From positions 5,490,501 to 5,554,500 of the forward strand of contig NC_081331.1 in the NCBI RefSeq assembly GCF_022539665.2: 64,000 nucleotides of DNA, written 5' to 3'. The position numbers and the translations under genes were made by a program. This DNA comes from Daphnia carinata. Taxonomy: Eukaryota > Arthropoda > Branchiopoda > Diplostraca > Daphniidae. This document shows, in pieces, positions 1-13,462 of this stretch (position 1 is its first letter; every line of letters starts with the position of its first letter). Under the pieces are notes generated by a model. The model saw only the letters and a list, made by a program, of their open reading frames with translations. It had not been told where the DNA came from and did not search any database.

Positions 1-42
1 TCCTGTACGAGAAAATGTAACGCATTCTTTTTGCTGTAATAG

Positions 43-1080
<1,038 letters not shown>

Positions 1081-1314
1081 ATGGGCTACTTTCGGGCTGT
1101 ACCTTCACCTATTTCATCCGGACTAGATTGTTTTTTTAAAACAGACTTTTGGCTCTAAATGAATTATGCACAATAAATTGCTTTCAAATATTCTAAATAT
1201 TTCGAGAGTTTCTTGGTGTTTTTGTTGGGCGTGCCGGTTATCTATGTCCTTGCAATAAGGCGGGCATTTGGGCGTTAGACGTAAGGCAAATTTGGGCTTG
1301 GACGTTGGGCAAAA

Positions 1315-1620
1315 TCCTATCGTAGGAAGGGTACCGTAAAGGATTTCATCCCCATCCTTCTCCATTTTTTAAACCTTTTTTGCGTCAAGTTGCAAACCCT
1401 TCCCTTTTGTACTTACGTTGGGGTACGTTTTTCCATTTCCATAGGAGTTTATGTGAAAAGGTAGGCCGAAGCGGATGCAGTTTACTTTCAGCAACGAGAT
1501 AGCGAGGTGCAGTTTGTACACAGGTACAGTACTCATAGACAGTGCAATGTATGGTGATCATTGACTTAAGTTCTATGGACCAAAATGGGAGTGGCACAAT
1601 TTTAGGTCCCATGTTTTCAC
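1315..1620. repeat. Recurrent cluster repeat, copy 1 of 7
   Basis: The block begins near TAGGAAGGGTACCGTAAAGG, continues through a pyrimidine-rich CCCATCCTT segment, a CAAACCCTTCCCTTTTGTAC segment and a TTTCCATTTCC segment, and ends in AGCAACGAGAT...GAGGTGCAG. The same ordered segments recur near 4450, 8430, 12650, 16890, 21130 and 25445. No coding potential is evident. It could be an old non-autonomous mobile element or a piece of the ancestral duplication unit. Confidence 0.7.
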
Positions 1621-1992
1621 TTGTTTTGTGCTGTCAGACTTCTTAAAATGTGACCGTTCTTTTTCGGATCAACCGAACATAGAACTGACGATCGTTCTCA
1701 ACATTCATTTATTGTATGACAGTTTTCTTATATTTTCACGTTATCGTTTACCGTGTAGAAATCTGTACAGCTAGTGCCGAGCTCAACTTTAAACTTAAGT
1801 TATTCGGCCCTGTAGTCTGCACTTCACTCAACTCAAGTGTTGACGCACACATGCTCTTAATCCTGTAGCCTTAGCCTTATCCCTTAACCTTTAGCCTTTT
1901 AAGGTTAACTCTTGCTTTTCGGCTAGCTGTTAAAAATAGACGCCCACGAATTTGATAACGATTGCGTAACGTAGTGAATCAGTTATCTTGGT

Positions 1993-2046
1993 GTCTATAT
2001 CCAGGTGTCGAACTTTCTGGACTGGATCAACGATAACAGTCACTAA
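1993..2046 (+). pseudogene. Orphan last exon of a serine protease
   Basis: Translates as VYIQVSNFLDWINDNSH followed by a stop, matching the last exon of the flanking proteases ([16 protein letters not shown]). No AG acceptor is in place at the expected boundary, and no GDSGGP exon is found just upstream. It is therefore read as a relic of a third tandem protease. It could be a functional exon only if a distant acceptor were used, which seems unlikely. Confidence 0.7.
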
Positions 2047-2645
2047 GTAACATACGTCGTGCCCCAATGTACTACGTTAGCATCATATACTTACTGCCAA
2101 TACAATGCTTTACTTTAATTCCTGCGTCTCTGCCTTAATTTCTCTTAATTTAGTCATTTCAAATCATCAACGCACGTCTTGTATGGCAGTAAAGCCTGCA
2201 CAGCCCACAAACATAATGCTGTGCCTGGCGTGAGAAATACGTTGAGTACATACGATTGCTCACCAAAGTACTCAGTCGTTGTTTCCGAATTGCAGACCCT
2301 ATTAAAAAAACTATATTCTTCTACGCAATTCGACTTCAGGTGCATCAAAACAAATTCATTCTACCTTTATGATTTTGAGTATACATTTTTTGTAGTAACC
2401 CAACATGAATTGTACTACAGTTCTTGTTGTAATGGGAGATCCTTGACATGCATTTCTGTGCCGACTGGTCGCATATCGATCAAGAAAAATGAGATATCAA
2501 GTTGGACTCTGAGCCAAATGAGTGATTAAAGAAATTTGATGATTGGATTGCTTAATAGTTTCACTTCAAACGGATCTGATCATACTTGACGTCATAGAAG
2601 AAACCCTACGTATACCTGCTTGATAAGAAACGGATACTGAGGAAG

Positions 2646-2651
2646 TATAAA
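2646..2651 (+). promoter_or_regulatory. TATA box of the trypsin-like gene
   Basis: TATAAA lies 72 bp before the ATG at 2718. An arthropod initiator-like ACCAGTTG lies about 40 bp downstream. A short 5' UTR of about 30 bp is inferred. Confidence 0.55.
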
Positions 2652-2717
2652 TGAATGCGATTTTAGTCAAATAAGACACCAGTTGGGACTTGTCTCATAA
2701 AGAAACACGTAGCCAAA

Positions 2718-4231
2718 ATGAATAAGTTGATCGTGCTTGCCGCACTCGTCGCTTGCGCCTTCGGTAAGAAGCTAACGTTATTTATTTTATATCATAGAAA
2801 TTATCAAACTGCTATTGTTCAATGTGGAAATTTTTTGAAAAATGGTTACAGCCGCTCCTCAGCGCATGGTGCTACCCCGTCTGCCATCTTCAGTCATCTT
2901 GAACGGCAAATACCAGCTGATTCCAGAGAACAAGATTGTCGGTGGAACTGAGGTCGTTCCCAACTCGTTGCCGTTCCAAATTTCCCTACAGCGTCGAAGC
3001 TTCGGTGGTTTCTCGCAGTCATGCGGTGGTTCCATCCTCAACGAGAACACCATCCTCAATGCTGCTCACTGTGTCGACGGGTAGGTCATCTTGTCGTCCA
3101 GCTTTTTTTTTTACCTTGTTCTTCTTCCAGCACTGACTATAGATTCATTAGCAATTGAATTTGTTGTCTGAGTGGCATCGTATACGACAAATGTAACACA
3201 TACTTTTTGCTGTAATTAGAGTTAATGATGTAACCATCTTCCGTGTCGTTGTCGGAGAACACGACCTGTCCCAAGTCAGCGGTTTGGAACAAAACCGAGA
3301 TGTTAGCAGCTATTTGATGCACCCGGACTATGATACTAGCACCTCTTCCAACGATATCGCCCTTATCTACGTAACTACTATAGAGTCCAAACGTTTGTTC
3401 TTTTCATCTTCATTTTGAATGTTTGTAGTTGACTGCACCATTGGATTTGAGCGTCCCATCGGCTAAAGCCGTCAACTTGCCACCACCTGTTACGGAGTTT
3501 GATCCACCTGCTGGAACAATCACCACCGTTTCCGGATGGGGTACCACTAGCGTAAGATTCCGATTCCAACTCGTTTTCCGTGAATCCATCATTTATACCG
3601 TTTTTTTTTATTTCGTACCACAGTCCGGCGGCAGCATTTCCAACGTGCTTTTGAGCGTCGATGTGCCCATCGTCTCCGACGCCGACTGCAACGCTGCTTA
3701 TGCTGGTGAGAATTCAAATATGCTTTTAGTATCAAATGCTATGAATGTGGCCGTGTTAATATGTGTACTGTATCTAACTATAATTATTGTTATTCAGGTC
3801 TATTCGATCCCAACCCTATCTTCCCATCTATGTTGTGCGCCGGTGGCCCAGCAGGTCAGTACAAATACAATTTTGAACAGTGCGCGATGTACCGTTCGAC
3901 GAAAACACAAAATGATGAACCTGTACGATTTCTTTTAGGTGGCATCGACTCTTGCCAGGGTGATTCTGGGGGACCTCTTTTCACTGGAACTGGCGCTGAT
4001 GCTGTCCAACATGGTATCATTTCTTGGGGCCGCGGCTGCGCTTTGGCTGATTACCCAGGTATTTATCTTTCTTCATTCATGGGCAGTGCTGGGAACAGCT
4101 GATGCAAGCAACAGCAAATTGACAGATTGATTTTATCATTGTGTTTTTCTAATTATGCCAACCATTTATCTGTAGGCGTCTACACACAAGTGTCTTACTT
4201 CATTGACTGGATCGCAGCCAACAGGCGCTAA
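2718..4231 (+). CDS. Trypsin-like serine protease, complete
   Basis: Secreted S1 endopeptidase, probably a gut digestive enzyme made as a zymogen. Eight exons: 2718-2763, 2852-3080, 3220-3370, 3429-3551, 3624-3705, 3798-3854, 3939-4058, 4176-4231; all phases join without a stop. The signal peptide is [17 protein letters not shown] propeptide follows, and activation is predicted before IVGG (context NKIVGGTEV). The triad is complete: His in LNAAHC, Asp in NDIALIY, Ser in [10 protein letters not shown]. Asp six residues before the Ser, together with SWG, indicates trypsin-type cleavage after Lys/Arg. The polyadenylation signal AATAAA is at 4321-4326. It is a tandem duplicate of the partial gene at the window start, and the introns are recognisably related as well, so the duplication is fairly recent. 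Confidence 0.95.
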
Positions 4232-4975
4232 ATGGACTACTTTCAGGCTGTCCCTTCACTCATTTCATCCGGACTAGACTGTTTCTTAAACAGACTTTTC
4301 GCTCCAAATGAATTAGGCACAATAAATTGGTTTCAAATACTCTAAACATTTCGAGAGTTTCTTGTTGTTGTTGTTGGGCATGCCGGTTATCTATGTCCTT
4401 AAGCCATAAGGCGGGCTGTTACAGAACTTTGAGTTTGGACGTTGGACAAAATCCTATCGTAGGAAGGGTACGATAAAGGATTTCATCCCCGTCCTTCCCC
4501 CTTTTTTTTAACCTTTGTTACGTCAAGTTACAAACCCTTCCCTTTTGTACTTACGTTGGAGTACATTTTCCGTTTCCCATAGGCGTTATTATTTAGAACG
4601 AAAAGCCGAAGTGAACGCAGTTTACTTTTAGCAACGAGGCTGAGAGGTGTTGTTCGTATGCAGGTAATCTTAAACAGTGGAATATGTGGTGATCGTTGAC
4701 TTACGTTCTATGGACAAAAATGGGAGTGGCACAAGTTAAGATCCCATGTTTGTTTGTTTTTTCACTCGTTTTTGATGTTAGACCTGGTACAAAGTGGCCA
4801 TTCCGTTTCGAACGAGAGAACTTGAAGATCTTTCTCAAAATTCATTTATTGGATTATTGGTCATTCTGTCCTGTGATGTGCAGTCCACGCAATTCGACCG
4901 CTGACGCATACATACTCTTGATTCTGTCCCAGGTACTCTACATATTATCTTTATGTAAATGCAAAAGCTGTGCAA
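4232..4975. other. Intergenic stretch, trypsin gene to RetSat copy 1
   Basis: Contains the trypsin 3' flank, the second cluster repeat (4445-4745) and about 220 bp with nothing recognisable. The genes on its two sides converge (+ then -). The ORF at 4696-5004 has no recognisable similarity. Confidence 0.6.
4445..4745. repeat. Recurrent cluster repeat, copy 2 of 7
   Basis: Same ordered segments as the copy at 1315: TAGGAAGGGTACGATAAAGG, then CAAACCCTTCCCTTTTGTAC, then AGCAACGAGGCTGAGAGGTG. It is closest to copy 1, as expected if it was duplicated together with the protease unit. Confidence 0.7.
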
Positions 4976-7693
4976 TTAGAAACACAAATCGTTTCTGTCT
5001 TTAGGCATGCCATATAGTTTCCTATGTAGATTAAAGAGCTCCCATAAAAGAAGGTATCTTTTCTTTAAAACTACGCTGGCACAAAGGAAGCCGCTGTACA
5101 AGCAAGATGCAAATCCACACGACGTGACATCCTGGCCGGTGAAGTATAATCCTTGAAAAATGTAATGAAAGGTTACTTTCTTATCAACAAAGACTTAATG
5201 CTCGTGCGAATGTTGCAAGCGATATAACTTACCTTCAATACCGGACTCGGGTCGCAATAGTGCAGTTTGTTCCTCCCCAAAACGAGTAATGTCGTGTTCC
5301 ATGTTGTACGTGCCCCCTTGTTTAGTAACTAAAAAGTGCTCAATGGTAACTGCGCTACCAACACTAACGTAGTCTATGGCATTCTTTACGAAAAAAAAGT
5401 TAATGTTGTAACAAATAGCAAAAAGAGTTTTGTACCTTCAACTTGGGAAAGAGAGTAGTCACTTCATCGACGATATGTTGTCCGATAGTATTTTTCGTAG
5501 TATTGTAATCATCGCCTCGTTTTTTTGTCGGTAGCCCGGACCATTGAGAAAACCAAGAATATGGGGCACAAGTTAAAACCGATAACGTACTACGATCTGC
5601 AAGATATGAAACACTATCAATGTGTGTATCTTCGAGAAAGAATCGTTTTCTCCGCACTACCTGGATAGCGATCTTTCCAAGACGGATCTTTGGCAGCCGA
5701 AGATGAAAGGAAAAGAGCTGGATAAGGTTTTTCCAGCGCGTCTGGAAGAGTTGATTCAAAAATTTGGTTCACCATTTCCTTTGCAAACATATAGTCTTTG
5801 AAATTTGATATGATCACAGTGTAAGAGATTTACTAAAATTGGAAATTGCTGACGTACTTCCAGATCGGAACCGGCATGCGCCCAAATATTCTGCGCAGTG
5901 AGACCTAACTCTTCGGGTGTGCCCCGAAGTCCAAGGAAGACGCTGAGGTTCCCACACGATGGCCTGATAGTCTTCATTAATGGCCAGGCAGGTGACTTTT
6001 CGGCGACCCTTTCCGGTAGAAGATCCAGCAAAGTGTTGTGCATACCTGCAACAGAGAGCAATCACAGGTCACAAAAAAACTTGCAGCTGTTGAAAAGATG
6101 CGTTGCAGCTGTTGAAAACATGCTTGGTGGTTCTCAATACCTGCATCCGAAATGACAATGGGGGCATGGATATCAACCATTGAGTTTTCTTTGTTGCCGA
6201 CTCGTACACCTACTACTTTGCCTCCTTCTGTCAGAATCTGGGAAACGTTAGCCTTCATTAGAACTCGACCACCTGATCGCTCAATGACCGGCACAATTCG
6301 ATATGGCATTTCGGAAGCTCCACCGATTGGGTAACACGATCCTATCAAAGAAACATTTCTACAATTACATTTTGTTTTTGTTTTTTTGGGGGAATAATTA
6401 ATTTAAGCAGTCGAAAACCGTATTCGCAGCAATGGATGTGAAGTAAAGCCATCATGGGGAGGCTAATGCGACTGGGAGGTACGAGAAATCCGTTTGATGA
6501 ATAGGATAACAGATACCGCAAGTCTTTGTTCTTTACGTGGCTCTGGAATAAGAGGAAGAAGGTAAAATATCAAGTAAAATGAATTATTTCGCATTACCGC
6601 TTTTTAATTCGGAAACAAATCATTATAGGCATTCTGGAAATGCTGTTAGATTACCTCGACGGTCTCTTTTACTGAACATTTGCTCAAGGCAAAGAAGTCG
6701 CTCAGCAAACGTGGCAGACCAAAGAACCGGAGTACGTTAATGAACCAGAGGGGTAATAATTTGAACGAGAAAAAAGACATAGATCCTTGAGGGCTGTACG
6801 CCCGTTTAAGCAAACGGAAGTATTCTTTGATTCCTTGGGCTTCTTCAGGAAATTGCTTAATCAGCTGGTTTTCAAAGGCATCAGGACCTGAAGTAATGGT
6901 GTATTCGCGCTGGGACGGGGACATGGCGTCCATTATTAAACGCTCCACATTGGTATCTATAAAAGAAACATCAGGGGAATATTCCTGAATGGAAACAAGT
7001 TATCGATCAAACTTTGATCGCGTTACCAAATTTAGCAAACTTGATCTGCCCATCACTGATTTGTTCCAGCAAAGTTCGAGTGAGTGTTGGGCGGATGAAA
7101 TTGCCGACGTAGTGTATTCCGACATCGAATTCGTAGCCATATTCCCTAAAGGTATGGCATGCTCCACCACACTTGTAATGCTTTTCAAGAACGAGAACTT
7201 TCAGGCCAGCTTTGCTGAGTAGCGCAGCGGTGGACAGTCCTGATCGAAATACAAAATAGCGTTTATTAATGACTAACAATACAACACTCAAAGCTGGCGG
7301 ATGAAACTAACAAATAGTTGGATCCTCTAACCTCCGATTCCAGAACCAATGACAATAGCGTCCCATTTCTTTTCGTTGGCCAGTTTCTTGGTGAAAGCTT
7401 TAAAAAAAAAAATAGGAGCATATGTGATGTACTGTTCACACCTTTTTGATTGAAGAAATAAAATTAGGTACAACTTTTGTAACTGCACCTCTCTTCATGG
7501 TTTCATCGCGTTTGGCATGGTCAGTTACCAACGGCGTTAGAGGAGTTCTTGAGTCTTCTGCGAACGGAGACTTCCATTTGTCCGTTTCATTTTTGCCAAA
7601 AAGTTTTTTGAAGCAATATGCAAAGATAACGGCTAGGATAATTCCTGTTTGAAGGCGCACTTCGAGAAGCTTTCCTAATGTATGAAATAACAT
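4976..7693 (-). CDS. All-trans-retinol 13,14-saturase-like flavoprotein, copy 1
   Basis: RetSat-type enzymes reduce the 13,14 double bond of all-trans-retinol at the ER membrane. They belong to the FAD-dependent carotenoid desaturase/isomerase superfamily. Eleven exons (transcript order): 7693-7489, 7397-7332, 7239-7027, 6956-6655, 6542-6419, 6341-6141, 6045-5858, 5778-5661, 5596-5436, 5383-5233, 5151-4976. All phases agree and give 634 residues (human about 610). Seen: an N-terminal hydrophobic anchor (TGIILAVIFAYCFKK), the dinucleotide-binding motif DAIVIGSGIGG with LEKHYKCGG, an SCYPIGGASEMPYRIVPVIE segment, and the C-terminal TGQDVTSCG that matches the vertebrate LTGQDIFTCG region. It is the outermost of five copies. 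The exact substrate is inferred only; carotenoid isomerisation or desaturation is an alternative. Confidence 0.9.
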
Positions 7694-7717
7694 GCTGTAG
7701 CAAGCCAAAACGGCACT

Positions 7718-7724
7718 CTTTTAA
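7718..7724 (-). promoter_or_regulatory. Conserved TATA-like box, RetSat copy 1
   Basis: Read on the - strand, CCTTAAAAGAGTGCCGTTTT... lies about 25-35 bp before the ATG. A near-identical block precedes copies 3 and 4, while flanking sequence is less conserved. It is inferred to be the core promoter with a very short leader. Copy 2 lacks it. Confidence 0.4.
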
Positions 7725-8429
7725 GGCATGGATCAAAATGGCACTTGTAGCTCGGATGGAGTAAACGAAACAAATGAAAATGGCTTCTTTGTTGTTGGGT
7801 TGTTATAACTGAAGCTAATGGCGAAGAAAGACGAGCGCCCTTCTCTCTTCAAACTCGTTTTGAGACAGAAAAAATTCTAGCTCCGGGAAGTAGCGCGATT
7901 TCTATTCACATGATGCTCGGTTAAGGCCAACTTTCAAAAACAATGACGACATCATCAAAGATGAAGAGAAAAAAAAACTTGTTTTGTTTTGATCCGTTTT
8001 GTAAAAAAATTATTTTGAGCAGACAGTCGTGCAAATTAATTCATGCAGCCATCAATATTCACGTGATTCTTATCCCTGTTAAATGCAATTTTTTTTCCAC
8101 AAAAAGTGGTATTTAAGAGTTTAAGGGCTAACCCCCATGACCGTTGATATTGTCTGTCATTATACGGCATTCATGACGTATTCGTTACTAAGCTCTTCTA
8201 AGGGAGGAATTTTTGAAACTTGAGTTTGGGCAGCGTGGAGATGAAGCTCAATTACTTGGAAAGCCTTAAAGGAAACCTGGAAACAAAATTTGATGGCTTT
8301 TAATGTAAAAAAATACAAACAATTTTTAACAACAGCATTGCGACTTAATATCACAGCGTTATATATTGTTGTTGTTTCTTTTTAATAGGAGATTAGCGTT
8401 TCAAAAAAATAAAATCCTGCAAAACCTAT

Positions 8430-8730
8430 AGTAAGAAGGATCTGGTAATAAATTTCACCCCCGTCCTTTTCCAGCTTTTCAACCTTTTTTTTACGTCTAG
8501 TTACAAACCCTTCCTTTTTGTACTTATAGTGACGTGCGTTTTTCCGTTTCCATGGGCGTTTTTCTTTAGAACGAAAGGCAAAGCAGGCGTAGTTTGATCT
8601 CTGCAACGAGATCGAGAGGTGCAGTGCGTACGCCGGTTAGCATAGACAGTTAAAATACAAGTGAAGCTTCGACTTAAGTTCTGTGAACGAGACTGAGAGT
8701 GACACAATGTAAGGCCCCATGTATGATATT
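8430..8730. repeat. Recurrent cluster repeat, copy 3 of 7
   Basis: Contains the AGTAAGAAGGATCTGGTAAT version of the leading segment, then CAAACCCTTCCTTTTTGTAC, TTTCCGTTTCCATGGGCG and GCAACGAGATCGAGAGGTGC. The order is the same as in the other copies, but the leading segment is more diverged. Confidence 0.65.
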
Positions 8731-9146
8731 TTTTCGGAATTGTTACGGAAATAGCACCTCATGTAGTAGCACCTCATGTTCAACGGTAGGTTCTCACAAT
8801 TCTTATCAGCCCAATCCTATTTAACCATACACATATATGTTTCAACCATACAAATATGTTCAGATATTACTAAGCTAGCCACCAAATTTTACCTATCTTT
8901 TCCCTGTGCACTAAACTATCCTTAAATGCGCACATACTCTTGACCCTGTCGCAGGTATTCTGCAAATAACGTTACGCTCACTGCTGAATCTGTACCAAGT
9001 GCAGTGCTTCATGTCCATACATTTAGTAGCCAATTGTAACCATAATCCTTCCACAGCATACATAGCTTCAAATAAGGAATAGCTTGAAAGTATTTTATTA
9101 GCTCAACAGCAATATTCAATACATGAAAATTGCAAAGGCTGTGCAA

Positions 9147-11874
9147 TTAAAAACACAAATCGTTTCTGTCTTTAGGTATGCCATATAGTTTCCTATGTAA
9201 ATTAAAGAGTTCCCATGAAAGAAGGTATCTTTTCTTCAAAACTACGCTGGCACAGAGGAAGCCGCTGTACAAACAAGATGCTAATCCACACGACGTCACA
9301 TCCTGGCCAGTGAAGTACAATCCTTGAAAAATTGAATGAACCATGACTTTATTGATAAACAAGACTAAATGCTCATGCAGATGTTGCAAGGGAAGTACCT
9401 TCAATGCCGGATTCGGGTCGCAATAGCGCAGCTTGTTCCGCCCCAAAACGAGTAATGTCGTGTTCCATGTTGTACGTGCCCCCTTGTTTAGTGACTAAGA
9501 AGTGCTCAATGGTAACCGGGGTACCGACGCTAACGTAATCTATGGCATTCTTTCGTTTTAAAAAATTAATAGTAATTTGTTGTTGTTACAAATAGCCGAA
9601 GAGTTTTGTACCTTTAACTTTGGAAAGAGAGTAGTCACTTGATCGATGATATGTTGTCCGAGTGCATTTTTCGTAATACTGTAATCATCGCCTCGCTTTT
9701 TTGTCAGTAGCCCGGACCACTGAGAAAATCAAGAATATGGGGCAAACGCTAAGACCGATAACGTGCTACGATCTGCATGACATGAAATACTACGGGTTTG
9801 TTTAGAGAACGAATCATATTATCGCAATACCTGGATAGCGATTTTTCCACGACGGATCTTTGGCCGCCGAGGACGAAAGGAAAAGAGCTGGATAAGGTTT
9901 TTCCAGTGTTTCCTGAAGAGTTGTCATCATTACTCTGTTCATTGTTTCCTTAAAAAAAAAGCCGAGTCCTTGAAATTGTATACCCTCACTACATATCGGA
10001 GCTACGAAAAAAAGAAAAATGCTTACGTACTTCCATGTCCGAGCCCGCGTGGACCCAAATATTTTGCGCAGTGAGACCTAATTCTTCAGCTGTGCCTCGG
10101 AGCCCGATAAAGATGCTTATGTTCCCATACGATGGTCTGATGGTCTTTATTAGTGGCCAGGCAGGCGACTTTTCGCCGACCTTTTCCGGAAGGAGATCCA
10201 GCAAAGTGTTGTGCATACCTGTGACAGAGAAACAACAGTTGGGCGTAACTTCGATCAGCTTTTTGGTTCAATTTTGGGGTTTCAGATACCTGCATCCGAA
10301 ATGACAATGGGAGCGTGAATATCAATCATCGATGTTTCTTTGTTGCCAACTCGTACACCTATTACTTTGCCTCCTTCCGTCAGGATCTGAGAAACGTTAG
10401 CCTTCATTAGAACTCGACCACCTGATCGCTCAATGACCGGAACAATACGATATGGCATCTCCGAAGCTCCACCGATTGGGTAACAAGACCCTATAAAAAA
10501 GTATCTTTTTTTAGTTGAAATGTTTTCAGTAAACAATATTTGCAACAGGGTACCATATTCGCAGCAGTGGACGTGAAGCAGAGCCATCATGGGTAGGCCA
10601 ACGCGGCTAGGTGGGACGAGAAATCCGCCAGTGGAGTAGGATAATAAAAACTGCAAGTCTTTATTCTTTGTCAAAGTCTATTACGACACAAAAATAGGTC
10701 TAAATTTTACTTAGTTGAAGTATTTGTTATTGGCCTGGATTGCTAGTCCAGTCATTTTGTTTTCCCAATAGATAATTATTGGCTTCCAAAATGCTGTTGT
10801 AGAATTACCTCGGCGGTTTCTTTAACTGAGCGTTCACCCAAGGCATAGAAATCGCTCAAGAGACATGGCAGCCCAAAGAACTGGAGAACATTATTGAACC
10901 AGAGTGGTAATAATTTGACTGCAAACCAAGTCATAGTTCCTCGAGGGTTATATGCCCGTTTAAGTAAACGAAAGAACTCTTTTATTCCTTGAGCTTCATC
11001 AGGAAATTGCTTAATCAGTTGATTTTCGAAGGCATCGGGACCTGAAGAAATAGTGTGTTCTCGCTGCAATGGGGACATGGCGTCCATTATTACACGCTCT
11101 ACGTTGTTGTCTGAACAGAGACATTAAGGGAGAATTTCTGAATAGGAAACAGGTTACAGATCAAACGTTGATTGCGTTACCAAATTTAGCAAACTTGATC
11201 TGTCCATCACTGATTTGTTCCAGCAAAGTTCTAACGAGTGTAGGGCGAACAAAATTGCCGACGTAGTGTATTCCGACATCGAATTCGTAACCATTGTCCT
11301 TAAAAGTATGGCAAGCACCTCCGCACTTGTAATGCTTTTCAAGAACAAGAACTTTCATGCCAGCTTTGCTGAGGAGCGCTGCGGTGCATAATCCTATTAA
11401 ACGTACAGGAAAGCGTTTACTTAACGTATAACCGTAAATCGCTCATGATTAACAGTTATTATTAAGTGGAAACATGAATACGTAACTAAATAACACTAAA
11501 GTTCCGTCTTACCTCCGATTCCTGAACCTACTACAATGGCATCCCATTTCTTTTCGTTAGCAAGTTTCTTGGTGAATGCTATAAAACGAAATAAAGGCAC
11601 ACCGTGTTGCGCTTTTAACACCTTTTTCTGGAAGAAATGAAATTAGGAATGTAACTTTCGGAACTGTACCTTTTTTCATGGTTTCATCGCGTTTGGCATG
11701 GTCAGTAATCAATGGAGTTAAGGGAGTTCTTGAATCTTCTGCGAACGGAGACTTCCATTTGCGTGCTGTATTTGTTCTGAAAAGGAATTTTTTGATGCAA
11801 TATCCAATGAAAACCGCTGGTATGATTCCTATTTGAATTCGTTCGTCTAAAAACTTCTTCGTTTCAAATAACAT
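9147..11874 (-). CDS. All-trans-retinol 13,14-saturase-like flavoprotein, copy 2
   Basis: Second tandem RetSat-like gene. All eleven exon/intron junctions found in copy 1 are present with GT/AG ends. The protein runs from MLFETKKFLDERIQIGIIPA to KLYGIPKDRNDLCF. The FAD motif (AIVIGSGIGG on splicing, then LEKHYKCGGACHTF), the SCYPIGGASEMPY segment and TGQDVTSCG are retained. Differences: Cys replaces Ser after the FAD glycines (GLCTAALL), TLT replaces SHV at the start of exon 5, and the N-terminus is distinct (RTNTARKWKSPF). The promoter block shared by copies 1, 3 and 4 is not obvious here, so expression may differ. No frame break was seen. ER-membrane retinoid or carotenoid reductase activity is inferred from the family. 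Confidence 0.9.
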
Positions 11875-12649
11875 GCTTTTTCAAGCCAATGCTACAGTTT
11901 TTGCAGGTGTGTACAAATAGGACTTAAAGCCAGGACGGACTAAAGAAAACAAATGAGAAATCGTTGGCGAATAATTTTCCCGAAACCTTGTGGAGAGAAA
12001 GCTAAGTGCCCTTCTCTTTTCGATCTAGTTTGCAAATGAAGAAATTTGCAGTCCATTTGAAGTGACACATTTTCCAACTACGTGTCTAGTTTTTGTTCAA
12101 CTTTCAAAATCGCTGGCAGTAATCTTAATAAAAGGAAAAGCAACTGTTGCATTGGCATTGTACGTAAAATGGACACATTTAATGGTGCCGCACCGGTACC
12201 GAACTACCTGGTGTGATATACTGTAGTGGATTGATGATACCCAAAATATTTATGCCCAAATATAGGCTAAAACGCTAAAATACACACAGCAAACGGTTGC
12301 GTTCTGTACGGATTTATGCTCTGGATTCGCACGCATGCCTAGATCTTCTGTTTAGTGTAGTTGCTTGCACATCGAGCTGGTTTTCAGGTGCCCAATCAAC
12401 TTCTTCCTTGCCAACCGGTTTCTGATAATCTGCTTTTCACCAGGTCATTTACCGTACGAATTCCATGCGTGTATGAGTTCTCTGGCTTCGGCATTTTAGC
12501 ACAGTTCCATCAAGCTTTAATAGTTCTCAAAGATTTGTGATTCGTTTGACATATATTTCCTATCACGGTGTCTACATTGTTTGTTATACCTACTAAATGA
12601 AGGGTTCGCTAATGAAACCATCCCATTGAACATTTTTTTCCAAAATATT

Positions 12650-12920
12650 CGTTTTGGGTGGGAGGGGTACAGTAAAGGATTTCCTCCCCGTCCGTTTCCT
12701 TTATTCCGCGCTTTCTACGTCAAGGTGATAACCCTTTCCCTTATGTGTTCATATTTTGGTGTACGTCTTGCCATTCTAGCACGTGTCGTCATTTAGGGGC
12801 AAAATGTATTAGCGAACTAGTTTACGCCCAGCAACGAGATAGAGAGGTGCATTTTGTACGTAGGTGATTACAGAGAGTGATATGTTTGGTGATCGTCGAC
12901 ATTCCCTCTTCGTGTTATCT
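12650..12920. repeat. Recurrent cluster repeat, copy 4 of 7
   Basis: Leading segment GGGTACAGTAAAGGATTTCC, then AACCCTTTCCCTTATGTG, then AGCAACGAGATAGAGAGGTG. Diverged, but in the same order as the other copies. Confidence 0.6.
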
Positions 12921-13060
12921 CCATCAACACTTCTAGTTTCTCGCAATTCTCACGGAAAGTAGCAGTGAACAACATTTTATACGTAGGTTCTTACTCTATC
13001 AGTGTTATATCCTTCTTTTTCGGTCAAATAGAAAGACAGAGGCAAAAGAAAGTTAGATTT

Positions 13061-13078
13061 TGTGTGTGTGTGTGTGTG
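13061..13078. repeat. (TG)n microsatellite
   Basis: Nine consecutive TG units in the spacer between RetSat copies 2 and 3. Confidence 0.9.
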
Positions 13079-13462
13079 ACTACCCTTTATTTATTCATAA
13101 AGTTTGCGTACTTTATTAGCCCTGTCCCAGCTAGCCTGAACAGTAGGTAACTCTCTTCATATGTGTTTTCTTCATTCTGTGTTTCATGTCTATACATCTA
13201 ATATGTGTGTATAGTTAGAATTCGTTCTATGTCGTCTTCATTGAAGCCCAAAGTCACTAGTTCCAAACTGTTATGTACTAGTTTTATGTAATTGGTAAAG
13301 CAAGGAGAGAGCGCATGTGAGCTGGATGAGTGAATTGAAATAAGACATTTTCGGTTTTCTTCGGTTTTCGTCATGCGAGTTTAATTGCAAGTGGAATAGT
13401 TTGAAAACGTTTTGTTATCTAAAAAAATCGTTTAATAGCAAGAATAAGGCAAAGCTAAAGCG

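Larger units (their letters stand above)
1081..2645. other. Intergenic stretch between the two proteases
   Basis: No complete gene is seen. The first ~250 bp (to about 1330) are a duplicate of the 3' flank of the next protease (4232-4480). They are followed by one copy of the recurrent cluster repeat (1315-1620). A stray protease exon lies at 1993-2046. The ORFs in 2154-2529 show no recognisable protein. The stretch reads as a decayed third protease unit in which the upstream exons have been lost. Confidence 0.6.
7694..9146. other. Spacer between RetSat copies 1 and 2
   Basis: The first ~250 bp are the putative promoter of copy 1, resembling the upstream regions of copies 3 and 4 (16156-16450, 20430-20720). 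The cluster repeat follows at 8430-8730. The remainder, with short ORFs at 8160-8354 and 8382-8606, shows nothing recognisable. Confidence 0.6.
11875..13462. other. Spacer between RetSat copies 2 and 3
   Basis: No gene is supported. It holds the fourth cluster repeat (12650-12920) and a (TG)n microsatellite (13061-13078). It also has a 17500/21790-like segment around 13230-13400, with wording such as GAATTCGTTCTATGTCGTCT shared with the later spacers. ORFs at 12581-12796 and 12965-13150 overlap the repeat and are discounted. Confidence 0.55.

Noticed and set aside
12581-13150. Plus-strand ORFs in the spacer between RetSat copies 2 and 3
   Set aside because: They fall on the cluster repeat and a microsatellite, and homologous spacers do not keep the frames.
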